From contig NZ_CP080382.1 of NCBI RefSeq assembly GCF_019443425.1, positions 2,356,001 through 2,420,000 of the forward strand: a stretch of 64,000 bases of DNA. Direction: 5' to 3'. The notes under the pieces were generated by a model, which did no database searches, was not told the origin of the DNA, and saw only the letters and a list, made by a program, of their open reading frames with translations. Positions 48,601 through 56,666 of this stretch are shown here, piece after piece. Every line of letters starts with the position of its first letter. Within the stretch, counting starts at the first letter, position 1. The DNA is from Arthrobacter sp. PAMC25284 (lineage in GTDB: Bacteria; Actinomycetota; Actinomycetes; Actinomycetales; Micrococcaceae). The position numbers were made by a program, and so were the translations under genes.

Positions 48601-48663
48601 CAACGCGGGGTCATTTCTGGTCCGTCCGGTCTTCCGGAATGGGCCGGACGTGACCCCGCGTTG
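48601..48663 (+). terminator. terminator of ppa
   Basis: Outer stem CAACGCGGGGTCA with its exact complement (48651-48663), and an inner CGTCCGG/CCGGACG stem. CTGTTTT follows on the plus strand. Confidence 0.8.
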
Positions 48664-48720
48664 CTGTTTTAGGCGGGGTTCCGGGCGCCCCAGGGTCCAC
48701 CCGCTGATTTCCACCGCGTC

Positions 48721-48942
48721 TTAGCCGAATTCGCGGGTATGGTCGCGGGCGCGCATCCGGCTGTCCTGCAGCGACTGGCGGAGCAGTGAGTGCTTCGCGG
48801 CCAGTCCCGGCACCCGGTCAATCACGTCGATGGCCAGCTGGAAGCGGTCAATCCCGTTGAGCATGGCCATGTCGAACGGAGTTGTGGTGGTGCCCTCCTC
48901 CTTGCAACCGCGAACGTGCAGGCCTGCCCGGTTGGTGCGGCG
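48721..48942 (-). pseudogene. C-terminal remnant of a phosphoketolase gene
   Basis: About 73 codons in one minus-strand frame match the conserved end of xylulose-5-phosphate/fructose-6-phosphate phosphoketolase. The readable segment is RRTNRAGLHVRGCKEEG, then TTTTPFDMAMLNGIDRFQLAID and VIDRVPGLAAKHS, ending near residue GREFG-like RDHTREFG. An intact enzyme is about 800 residues, so over nine-tenths is missing. A frame to its left is open but does not show the family. The fragment is still open and has no premature stop, so decay may be recent, or the upstream part was deleted. Translation is not expected. Confidence 0.75.
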
Positions 48943-49094
48943 GTCCAGCCCGCGGCGGCAGTGGTGGGACGCCTCGGCGGGCCGGTACGTTGGCGTCCAT
49001 CGCAACACGGCTCCGGGCCGCGAACAAGCCGGGCGGCCCAGCTGCGGCTGGCGCATTTGTTGGTAACTTACGACCCGGTAGTGTGTGATCCAGA

Positions 49095-49694
49095 ATGTTC
49101 ACGCTGACTATGAACCAGACCGACAGCCGGCGCGACGGCGACCGTGTGCCCCAACTCCTCAAGGACTTGCGGCACATTCCCGCGCGCCTGGACTTCGACC
49201 GTTCCGTTGAGGACGAAGTCCAAGGCATCCTGGACTGCCCGCAGCAGACGGTGGAGGCGGCCATGATCGCCCTGCGCAGCGGCAGCTGGTACGTCGGCAT
49301 CGGTGTGGGCCCGGTCAATGAACCGCTGCCTGACCGGATCAAGGACGCCTCGGGCCACGGACTCGTGTACGCCCGGCGCGCCGTGGACCGGCTCCGCAAC
49401 GGCAAGGACCGCATCCCGGTGGCGGTCGAGGGCCCCCTGGCCGACCTCGCGGCCGAGTCTGAGGCCGTCCTGCGCCTGCTCGGCCACATTGTGCACAGCC
49501 GCAGTCCTGCCGAGTGGCGTGTCCTGGACCTGCTGACCCCCGGGGTCCGCGGACAGCAGAAGGCGGTCGCCGAAGAACTCGGGATCACCACCCAGGCGGT
49601 CAGCAAGGCGGTGGCCCGGGCGCAATGGAACGAGGAGCACGCGGCGAGGCCCGCCGTGGCACGGCTCCTGGGCCTCATCCTCGACGTCCGCTAG
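49095..49694 (+). CDS. HTH-domain protein (SatD-like N terminus)
   Basis: A 199-residue probable DNA-binding protein. The C-terminal part has a MarR-like or sigma-like helix-turn-helix: KAVAEELGITTQAVSKAVARA near residues 156-176. The N-terminal part, with SWYVGIGVGPVNEPLPDRIK and GHGLVYARRAVDRL, resembles SatD-type proteins. No ribosome site is clear, and an ATG at 49110 is another possible start. It stands alone after the phosphoketolase remnant. Target genes are not known. Confidence 0.6.
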   Translation: MFTLTMNQTDSRRDGDRVPQLLKDLRHIPARLDFDRSVEDEVQGILDCPQQTVEAAMIALRSGSWYVGIGVGPVNEPLPDRIKDASGHGLVYARRAVDRLRNGKDRIPVAVEGPLADLAAESEAVLRLLGHIVHSRSPAEWRVLDLLTPGVRGQQKAVAEELGITTQAVSKAVARAQWNEEHAARPAVARLLGLILDVR

Positions 49695-49813
49695 CCCGGA
49701 GCCGCCCGCGTTACCCGCGCTTCAAGCCGAGGAACAGGGAATCCTTGACGCTTGGCCGCATCCCGGCACCTCTCACCACCGGCGGGACTGCCGGGCCGGA
49801 ACCAGGCCCGCCC

Positions 49814-50659
49814 CTAGAGGAGGCTGCGCAGCACGTGGGCCGCGCCGTCTTCGAATACCGACTTGGTGACCTCGTCCGCGGCGGCGATCACTTCCACGGG
49901 CGCCTGGCCCATTGCCACGCCGCGGCCGGCCCAGTTCAGCATTTCGATGTCATTGCGGCCGTCGCCGACGGCGACCGTGCGGTGCGTGCCAATGTCCAGG
50001 TGACCGCGGATCCGCTCCAGCGCACTGGCTTTGGTGACCCCGGCGGCGGCAATGTCCAGCCAGGCGGTCCAGCCCACCGAGTAGGTCACCCCGTCGAGGC
50101 CGATGTGGCGGATCGCCGCGTCGAACTCCTCAGGGGTGTTCTCGGCGCTGAAGACCACGACGCGGACGGCGGTCGCGTCGAGCATGGTCTGGAAGTCGAC
50201 GCCGATCGCCTCGACGCCGAAGCTGGCATCCTGGAAACGTTCGGTGGAGAGGAAATTGCCGTCCTCGTCCTCGAGCGCATACTTGGCCGTGGGAAGCTGC
50301 TGGCGCAGGGCACGGAGCGCGGGTCCGGGGTCGAAGGTGGCCTTGTGGAGGATCTCGTAGCCGTCGACGAGCCCGGAGTCGAGGCGGAGGGTCACGCCGC
50401 CGTTGCAGCAGACGGCGTAGCCGTTGTCGATGCCGATGTGCTCGATAATCGGCAGCGTGGCTTTGAGCGAGCGGCCGGTGGCGATCATCACGTGATGGCC
50501 TGCAGCCACCACTGCCTGGGCGGCCTCCCGCACCGGAACCGACATGTGACCATCGTGGTTGACGAGGGTACCGTCGACGTCCAGGGCGACCATCAGTTTG
50601 TCGTGCGTGTTTCGCCGGTCATCGTTGCCGGCGGCTGAGGTTGCAGTCAATGAAGTCAT
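49814..50659 (-). CDS. Cof-type HAD-superfamily hydrolase
   Basis: A 281-residue sugar-phosphate or cofactor phosphatase of the Cof subfamily. Motif I is ALDVDGTLVNHDG with the nucleophile aspartate, motif II is in MIATGRSLKATLP, and motif IV is VAVGDGRNDIEML. The substrate is unknown. It lies downstream of serS on the same strand, with a terminator hairpin in between. Confidence 0.9.
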   Translation of the reverse strand: MTSLTATSAAGNDDRRNTHDKLMVALDVDGTLVNHDGHMSVPVREAAQAVVAAGHHVMIATGRSLKATLPIIEHIGIDNGYAVCCNGGVTLRLDSGLVDGYEILHKATFDPGPALRALRQQLPTAKYALEDEDGNFLSTERFQDASFGVEAIGVDFQTMLDATAVRVVVFSAENTPEEFDAAIRHIGLDGVTYSVGWTAWLDIAAAGVTKASALERIRGHLDIGTHRTVAVGDGRNDIEMLNWAGRGVAMGQAPVEVIAAADEVTKSVFEDGAAHVLRSLL

Positions 50660-50738
50660 CCATCAAGTAGAGCAGACGCCCCCGGGAGCCGCCAGGACAC
50701 ACGCCACGGCGGGTATTAATTCGCTGTGAACATCCAGC

Positions 50739-50796
50739 GACGCGCAAATGACCCCTCGATACCGGTGTTCCGGCGTCGAGGGGTCATTTGCGCGTC
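50739..50796 (-). terminator. perfect 21-base inverted repeat downstream of serS
   Basis: Arms of 21 bases, starting GACGCGCAAATGACCCC, perfectly complementary, with a 16-base loop. It lies just after the serS stop on the minus strand. The perfect long arms could also come from a small inserted repeat. Confidence 0.75.
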
Positions 50797-50825
50797 ACGG
50801 ACCAACTGGGGCGTCGCAGGGCGGA

Positions 50826-52106
50826 TCAGAGGACGGGCAGGACAGTCATTCCGCCGAGATACGGCTGCAGGGCCGCAGGGACGTTGACGGAGCCGTCCGG
50901 GTTCTGGTGGTGCTCGAGGATGGCCACGATCCAACGGGTCGTGGCGAGGGTGCCGTTGAGCGTGGCCACGGCCCGGGTGCCTTTGGACGCACCGGCCTCG
51001 TTAACGACGCGTTCGCGGATGTTGAGGCGACGGGCCTGGAACGTGGTGCAGTTCGACGTCGATGTCAGTTCCCGGTATGCGCCCTGGGTGGGGACCCAGG
51101 CTTCGCAGTCAAACTTGCGGGCCGCGGAGCTGCCCAGATCACCGGCGGCGGTATCGATCACGCGGTAGGGAAGCTCGCACTTGGCCAGCATCTCCTCTTC
51201 CCAGGCGAGCAGGCGCGCGTGTTCGGCGGCAGCCTCCTCAACGGTGGTGTAGATAAACATCTCCACCTTGTTGAATTGGTGCACGCGGATGATGCCGCGG
51301 GTGTCCTTCCCGTGCGAACCGGCCTCGCGCCGGTAGCACGAGCTCTGCCCGGCAAAGCGGATGGGGCCGCCGGAGAGGTCCAGGATCTCGTCGGCGTGAT
51401 AGCCCGCGAGGGGCACCTCGGACGTTCCCACCAGGTAGAGGTCGTCTTCGGCCAGGCGGTAGATCTCAGCGTCGTGCTTGACATCGAATCCGGTGCCCTG
51501 CATCGTCTCCGGCCGGACCAGCGTGGGGGTGATCATGGGAATGAACCCGGCGTCGATGGCCTGTGCCATCGCCATTTGCAGCAGCGCCATTTCAAGCCGC
51601 GCACCGACGCCCCGAAGGAAGTAGAAACGCGAACCAGAGACCTTGGCGCCGCGCTCCATGTCAATGGCGCCGATCAGCTCGCCGATTTCCAGGTGGTCCT
51701 TCGGCTCAAAATCAGGGAACTCCCGCGGCGTGCCGACCGTCTTGACCACGATGTAGTCGTCCTCGCCGCCTGCCGGGACGCCGTCCTCGACGAGGTTGGG
51801 GATTGTTCGGAGCAGTTCCTCCTGGGCGGCCTGGGCGGTATCGGCCTCGGCAGAGGCTGCCTTGACGGACGCCGCGAGGACCTTCACCTCAGCAAGCAGG
51901 GCCTGCTTTTCCTCGCCCTTGGCTTGGGCGACCTTCTTGCCGTAGGCGTTCTGTTCCGCCCGCAGGTTTTCGAAGTTGATCAGCGCCGCACGCCGGGCGG
52001 CGTCGGCCGCGATGACCGCGTCCACCACGGATTCGTCGGCGCCGCGGGCGCGCTGGCTGGCACGGAACTTGTCCGGATTTTCGCTGAGGTCTTTTACGTC
52101 GATCAC
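50826..52106 (-). CDS. serS: seryl-tRNA synthetase
   Basis: Class II synthetase charging tRNA-Ser and tRNA-Sec. From GTG 52106 it is 426 residues. The N-terminal coiled-coil arm (about 25-100) is rich in charged residues and alanines. Motif 2 is [22 protein letters not shown] and motif 3 includes [17 protein letters not shown]. The start codon fits [12 protein letters not shown]. Confidence 0.96.
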   Translation of the reverse strand: MIDVKDLSENPDKFRASQRARGADESVVDAVIAADAARRAALINFENLRAEQNAYGKKVAQAKGEEKQALLAEVKVLAASVKAASAEADTAQAAQEELLRTIPNLVEDGVPAGGEDDYIVVKTVGTPREFPDFEPKDHLEIGELIGAIDMERGAKVSGSRFYFLRGVGARLEMALLQMAMAQAIDAGFIPMITPTLVRPETMQGTGFDVKHDAEIYRLAEDDLYLVGTSEVPLAGYHADEILDLSGGPIRFAGQSSCYRREAGSHGKDTRGIIRVHQFNKVEMFIYTTVEEAAAEHARLLAWEEEMLAKCELPYRVIDTAAGDLGSSAARKFDCEAWVPTQGAYRELTSTSNCTTFQARRLNIRERVVNEAGASKGTRAVATLNGTLATTRWIVAILEHHQNPDGSVNVPAALQPYLGGMTVLPVL

Positions 52107-52184
52107 GAGACAAGAGTATCCAATCCGGCTGGTGTTGCAGGGCACCCCCTGCAACAATCAGCGGCGGGATATTGTTGGAGCACC

Positions 52185-53249
52185 ATGCGCGACTGGCTGC
52201 TGTATCTCACCATTGCTGGACTTCTGGCTTTCGCCGTCTCCAGCTGGTGGGGCGTGCGCCGGCTGAAAGCCAAACACACCCGCAGGGCCGTCTGGGAGGA
52301 AACCCATCGCCCGGAGCCCGGGAACCAGCGGGTCGCGGTTGTAATGAACCCGATCAAGGCCAGATCAGCGGAGGCCCGGAGACTGATCGAAGCCGCGTGC
52401 GCCAGGGCCGGCTGGGAAGCACCGCGGTTCTTCGAGACAACCGCCTCGGATCCCGGATTTTCGCAGGCGCGGGCAGCCTTGGAGTCCGGGGCCGACGTCG
52501 TCCTCGTGGGCGGGGGCGACGGTACCGTCCGCGTCGTGGCCGAGGTTCTGGCCGGCACGGGGACCGCCATGGCCCTGATTCCGCTCGGCACGGGCAACCT
52601 CCTGGCCCGGAACATTCACCTGGAGGTCAACGACCTGTCGGGTAATGTTCACGCGGCACTGTTCGGGCACCAGCGCTTCATCGACTCAGCGCGGATGCGG
52701 GTCGAAAATGATCGGACCGGGGAATCCGCGGAGCATGTCTTTCTGGTCATCGCCGGAATCGGCATGGACGCGGAAGTGGTCCGGGACACCAACGACGGGC
52801 TGAAGAAAGCGGTGGGCTGGCTGGCCTACACCGAGGCCGGTGTCAGGCACCTGCCGGGCCGCCGGAAGAAAGTCTCAATTGCGCTCGATGACCTGCCGGC
52901 GCAGAGCCGCAAGATCCGCAGCGTACTCTTCGCGAACTGCGGACTGGTGCCTGGCGGGATCGACTTCATCCCCCAGGCCATGATTGATGATGGCATGCTG
53001 GACGTTGTAGTGATGAGTCCGCGGAGCGCAATCGGTTGGGTCGCCATGTCCACAAAGATTGTCTTCAAGCACAAGCGGACTTTGCCCGTTATGACCTATT
53101 ACCGCTCGGGGAAGGTGACGATCCGTTGTACTGAGCCGATGCCTACCCAGATTGACGGGGATACCTCGGGCAGGGCCACGAAGGTCACTGTGCAGATTGA
53201 TCCGGCGTCGCTGCTGATCCGGGTCAAGGACGGCATTGATCAGGTCTAG
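52185..53249 (+). CDS. diacylglycerol kinase-like lipid kinase
   Basis: A 354-residue enzyme of the diacylglycerol/sphingosine-kinase catalytic family, facing the membrane. From ATG 52185 (GGAG upstream) it has one N-terminal transmembrane helix (about 5-22). The catalytic domain has VAVVMNPIKARSAEARRL, the nucleotide motif VVLVGGGDGTVRVVAEVL and PLGTGNLLARNI. The frame is open for 1.4 kb upstream across the serS antisense; that part is not real. It could be a diacylglycerol or phosphatidylinositol-related kinase. Confidence 0.88.
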   Translation: MRDWLLYLTIAGLLAFAVSSWWGVRRLKAKHTRRAVWEETHRPEPGNQRVAVVMNPIKARSAEARRLIEAACARAGWEAPRFFETTASDPGFSQARAALESGADVVLVGGGDGTVRVVAEVLAGTGTAMALIPLGTGNLLARNIHLEVNDLSGNVHAALFGHQRFIDSARMRVENDRTGESAEHVFLVIAGIGMDAEVVRDTNDGLKKAVGWLAYTEAGVRHLPGRRKKVSIALDDLPAQSRKIRSVLFANCGLVPGGIDFIPQAMIDDGMLDVVVMSPRSAIGWVAMSTKIVFKHKRTLPVMTYYRSGKVTIRCTEPMPTQIDGDTSGRATKVTVQIDPASLLIRVKDGIDQV

Positions 53250-53467
53250 GTACTGGCCTGCTTTTTCGTTTCGGCGGCCTTCTTCGCCTCGGCCGCCGCT
53301 TTGGCGGCGCGGGCCTCGGACTGCTCACGGATCATGGCCTGCTCCTCTTCAAAGCGGAGCCGGTCCGCGCGGTCAGCGTCGTCGCCGTCCCAGTCCTGAT
53401 TCTCAGCGGTCGGTTTGGGATTCACGATCATTCCCTGGCCGTCGTTTTCGATGCTGGTCCCTGACAT
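53246..53467 (-). CDS. small charged hypothetical protein
   Basis: A 73-residue protein with an acidic middle (NQDWDGDDADRADRLRFEEEQ) and an alanine/lysine-rich helical tail (ARAAKAAAEAKKAAETKKQ). No transmembrane segment or domain is recognised. It overlaps the lipid kinase gene end by 4 bases and is convergent with it. An AAGGAA-type site precedes the ATG. The coding status is likely but not certain. Confidence 0.5.
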   Translation of the reverse strand: MSGTSIENDGQGMIVNPKPTAENQDWDGDDADRADRLRFEEEQAMIREQSEARAAKAAAEAKKAAETKKQAST

Positions 53468-53559
53468 GACCTGTTCCTTCCGGTAGAGGTCTTCCTCAAT
53501 GGATCAGGTAAGCATACGCACAGTTTTCGGGGGGCGGAAGTGCCCGATGGGGCATTTGT

Positions 53560-54540
53560 CTACGATTTAGGCGAAGCCTGCGGAGTATATTCGGGCTCCG
53601 CTGATGTCGAATCAAGAATTTCATTCACCCAGGAGTGGGCCGCACGGAAGGCCCGGTCCGACGTGTGCCGTTCGACCTCCGTCCGGACGCCGTCCGCCCG
53701 GGAGTAGGAACCAAGGAACCGGGTGGCAGGGCTGATCCGGTGCAAACCGGCGAGGGCATCGGCAACCCTCGCGTCGGCCACGTGTCCGTCAGCGTCGATG
53801 CTGAAGAAGTAGTGCCCCAGGTACTGCCCGGTCGGCCGGGATTCGATCCGGCTCAGGTTCACGCCGCGGGTGGCGAACTGGTCCAGGATTTCCATCAGCG
53901 CGCCGGGCCGGTCCTCGGGCAGCGGAACCACCACCGTGGTCTTGTCCGCGCCGGTACGCTCAGGAAGTTCGCCGGGGCGGCCGACCAGCACGAACCGGGT
54001 GACTGCACCCGGGTTGTCGCCAATATTTTTGGCCAGGACGGCCAGCCCTGGCTGCTCGCCGGCCACAATTGGAGCGCAGATGGCGGCGTCGTAGTGCACG
54101 ACGTCGTCGAGAAGTCCCATGGCTGCCGCAGCCGTCGACGAACCCGGGATGTATTCCGCATCGGGAATATTCTTCTCGGCCCAGAGCCTGCATTGCGCCC
54201 AGGCATGGCCGTGGGTGGAGATGCGGCGGATGTCCCCGATCCGGGTCCCCGGCCTGGCCACCAGCACGAAGCTGATCGGCACAAGTGCCTCACGGAGGAT
54301 CCGCAGTTCCTGACCGGTCGCTATTGCGTCGAGGGTCGCGGTGACACCGCCCTCGACGGAGTTTTCGATCGGCACCATGGCCGCATCGACCGAGCCTTCT
54401 CGGACCCGGTCCAGTGCCGCATTCACGTTCGAGGACGGGATGCGGATGGCGTCCGCAGCGCCCGGGACCTGCATCAGGGCCGCCTCGGTGAAGGTGCCTT
54501 CGGGGCCCAGGAACGTATAGGTGACGGGTGAGGCGGGCAT
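53560..54540 (-). CDS. pheA: prephenate dehydratase
   Basis: Converts prephenate to phenylpyruvate in phenylalanine synthesis. The 326-residue protein has FLGPEGTFTEAAL at the N terminus, the catalytic TRF motif in GAVTRFVLVG, and a C-terminal ACT domain (about 200-280). The ACT domain has the phenylalanine-binding ESRPTGQ motif. There is no chorismate mutase domain. The ATG has AAGGAAAAAG upstream. It is 18 bases from the rhodanese gene. Confidence 0.95.
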   Translation of the reverse strand: MPASPVTYTFLGPEGTFTEAALMQVPGAADAIRIPSSNVNAALDRVREGSVDAAMVPIENSVEGGVTATLDAIATGQELRILREALVPISFVLVARPGTRIGDIRRISTHGHAWAQCRLWAEKNIPDAEYIPGSSTAAAAMGLLDDVVHYDAAICAPIVAGEQPGLAVLAKNIGDNPGAVTRFVLVGRPGELPERTGADKTTVVVPLPEDRPGALMEILDQFATRGVNLSRIESRPTGQYLGHYFFSIDADGHVADARVADALAGLHRISPATRFLGSYSRADGVRTEVERHTSDRAFRAAHSWVNEILDSTSAEPEYTPQASPKS

Positions 54541-54558
54541 GGCTTTTTCCTTCTTCGG

Positions 54559-54885
54559 TTACAGGACGACGGGTTTGAGTCCGTTATCGGACACCAGCGG
54601 CATCCCGGTTTCAAGCCACTGGTCCATCCCGCCGGCGACGTTGACGGCGGAGTAGCCTTGGCCTACAAGCCACTGGGCGGCTCGGGTGGACCGGCCGCCG
54701 GTACGGCAGATGACATACAGATCCTCGTCGGGATCCAGCTCGTCGAGCCGGGCCGGGAGCTGGTCCAGCGGAATGTGCAGGGCCCCCTCTGCGTGGCCGG
54801 CCACCCATTCATAGTCCTCGCGGACATCCAGGATGCTGGCCCCGTCGGGAATGCCGGAGACAGTGACGGTATCGAAGTCGCTCAT
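54559..54885 (-). CDS. rhodanese-like sulfurtransferase
   Basis: A single rhodanese domain of 108 residues. The active cysteine is in VICRTGGRSTRAA, within a loop typical of the family. It may transfer sulfane sulfur or bind thiols. ATG 54885 has GGAAGGG upstream. The frame stays open to 55464, but the extra part is antisense to the amidase leader and has no similarity. It is co-directional with pheA. Confidence 0.88.
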   Translation of the reverse strand: MSDFDTVTVSGIPDGASILDVREDYEWVAGHAEGALHIPLDQLPARLDELDPDEDLYVICRTGGRSTRAAQWLVGQGYSAVNVAGGMDQWLETGMPLVSDNGLKPVVL

Positions 54886-55030
54886 GGTCGCCCTTCCGCA
54901 GATGTAGAGGTTCGTCCCAGCGTATCGCCAGCCGCACCCGGAGGTCCCACCCGGCGGGCAGGTTACGCTTCTGGGGAGCGCAAAGGAGAGTCCATGGTCA
55001 CACCGCGTGACATCCCGGCACACCCCGGAG

Positions 55031-55134
55031 GGGACATGCCCAGCGGCCCTCCGCGGACATGCCCTCCCCCCGCTGCGGCAACTGGACATAACGGCACTAT
55101 GCCCATCTATGGTGCCCGGGAATGGGCATGTCCC
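55031..55134. repeat. GGACATGCCC repeat cluster upstream of the amidase gene
   Basis: GGGACATGCCC at 55031-55041, GGACATGCCC at about 55055-55064, and the inverted copy GGGCATGTCCC at 55124-55134. The outer copies form an inverted repeat about 83 bases apart. A partial GGACATAACGGC also occurs. No gene is seen here. Confidence 0.6.
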
Positions 55135-55177
55135 TCGAGGGCCGCCACGGCCGGCGCGCCTCCGGAGCGGCGTTCGC

Positions 55178-56626
55178 GTGGCTGAGATCCACGAGCTTTC
55201 GGCAGTGCATCTGCGCGATGCTCTGCGGTCCGGGGAGCTCTCCGCCCGGCAGGCCGCGGAGCACTTCCTGGACCGGATCAACGCAGAAAACCCGCGCCTC
55301 GGCGCGTTCATTACCGTGACTGCGGACCAGGCCCTGACGGACGCCGGATTAGCCGACGACTTCCATGCGCAGCGCTCCCGCACGGGAGAGAACGCCCTGC
55401 CGCCGCTGCACGGGATGCCGGTCGCTTTCAAAGACCTCACCGACGTGGCAGGTGTTGTGACCACGCACGGCAGCGCCGCCCTGGATCACCGGCCTGCGCT
55501 GTCCGACGGCGCCCTGGCAGCAATCCTCAAAGCTGCCGGCGCCATTTCCCTGGGCAAGACCCAGGTCCCTGAATTTGGTCTGACGGCGTACAGCGAGAAC
55601 CACATCGCACCGCCGTCGCGCAACCCGCATGCGTTGAGCCGCAGCTCGGGCGGGTCCTCGGGCGGCAGCGCTGCCGCGGTCGCGGCCGGATTGCTGCCCT
55701 TCGCCCCGGGTTCGGACGGCGGCGGCTCGATCCGTATTCCGGCCGCCGCGTGCGGGCTGGTGGGCCTGAAACCCGGCCGGGGGCTTGTCCCGGCCGGTGA
55801 AAGCGCCGGAGATGCGGCCGGACTGGTCGTCGCCGGGCCGCTGGCACGATCCGCGGCTGACGCGGCATTATTGCTGGACGCACTGGTCAGCGACACCAAC
55901 GGCCGCGCTCCCGGCGGGTCACCCGCACCGGGCTACCTTGAGCGGGCGTCCCGTGAACCGTCCAAGTTGCGGATCGGAGTGAGCCTGGACAGCCCTTGGC
56001 AAAGAATTTTCCCGTTCACGCCGGACCGCGAAGCGCTCGATGCCCTCGCAGCCGGAGTCAAGCTGCTGGAGGCTGCCGGACACGAAACGATGGAAGCGCC
56101 GGTCAGCTATGACAACCGCTACCCGGACGCGTTCACGACGGCCTGGACTGCCGGCGTCGGGTCCGCCCGCATCGCACCCCAGCGCGAAGCACTCCTGACA
56201 CCCCTGACACGCACCTTCCGGCGCCGCGCACAGCAGCGCAGCGCCTCGAAACTGAACGAGTCCCTCGCTTTCCTGCGGCAGTTCCAACGCGACACGGCCG
56301 CCCAGTACGCCGCGTGGGACCTCATGCTGATGCCGGCCCTGGCGCAGACCCCCCGGCCCGTCGGCTGGTTCACGGGGACTGGTCACGGCGACGGGTACTG
56401 GCCTGCCACCGAATGGGGCAAAGACGCCGACGGCGATTACCGGCGGCAGTGTGAGTTTGCGCCGTGGTCTTCCATGGTCAATGTGTGCGGGCTCCCTGCC
56501 GTGAGCATTCCGGTGCACTGGACCGGCGGCGCACCGGGTTCGGGCCTGCCGATGGGAATCCAGCTCATCGGGCCGATGGGATCTGAGGCGCTCTTACTGC
56601 AAGTGGCGGCGCAGCTGGGCTTCTGA
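55178..56626 (+). CDS. amidase-signature enzyme
   Basis: A 482-residue amidase of the amidase-signature family, with a Ser-Ser-Lys triad. The catalytic lysine is in VAFKDLTDVAG, and the signature SSGGSSGGSAAAVAAG holds both serines. The start used is GTG 55178, which begins VAEIHELSAV. The frame is open further upstream, but that stretch holds repeats and no similarity. It may hydrolyse an amide substrate or act as a glutamyl-tRNA amidotransferase-like enzyme; it lies apart from gatCAB and is probably a separate amidase. Confidence 0.85.
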   Translation: MAEIHELSAVHLRDALRSGELSARQAAEHFLDRINAENPRLGAFITVTADQALTDAGLADDFHAQRSRTGENALPPLHGMPVAFKDLTDVAGVVTTHGSAALDHRPALSDGALAAILKAAGAISLGKTQVPEFGLTAYSENHIAPPSRNPHALSRSSGGSSGGSAAAVAAGLLPFAPGSDGGGSIRIPAAACGLVGLKPGRGLVPAGESAGDAAGLVVAGPLARSAADAALLLDALVSDTNGRAPGGSPAPGYLERASREPSKLRIGVSLDSPWQRIFPFTPDREALDALAAGVKLLEAAGHETMEAPVSYDNRYPDAFTTAWTAGVGSARIAPQREALLTPLTRTFRRRAQQRSASKLNESLAFLRQFQRDTAAQYAAWDLMLMPALAQTPRPVGWFTGTGHGDGYWPATEWGKDADGDYRRQCEFAPWSSMVNVCGLPAVSIPVHWTGGAPGSGLPMGIQLIGPMGSEALLLQVAAQLGF

Positions 56627-56666
56627 ACGACGGGCCGGGCCTGCCGCACCACCGGACCGGGCCTCA

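Noticed and set aside
50748..52184. Long plus-strand open frame leading into the lipid kinase
   Set aside because: It is antisense to serS and without similarity; the kinase begins at 52185 with its own ribosome site.
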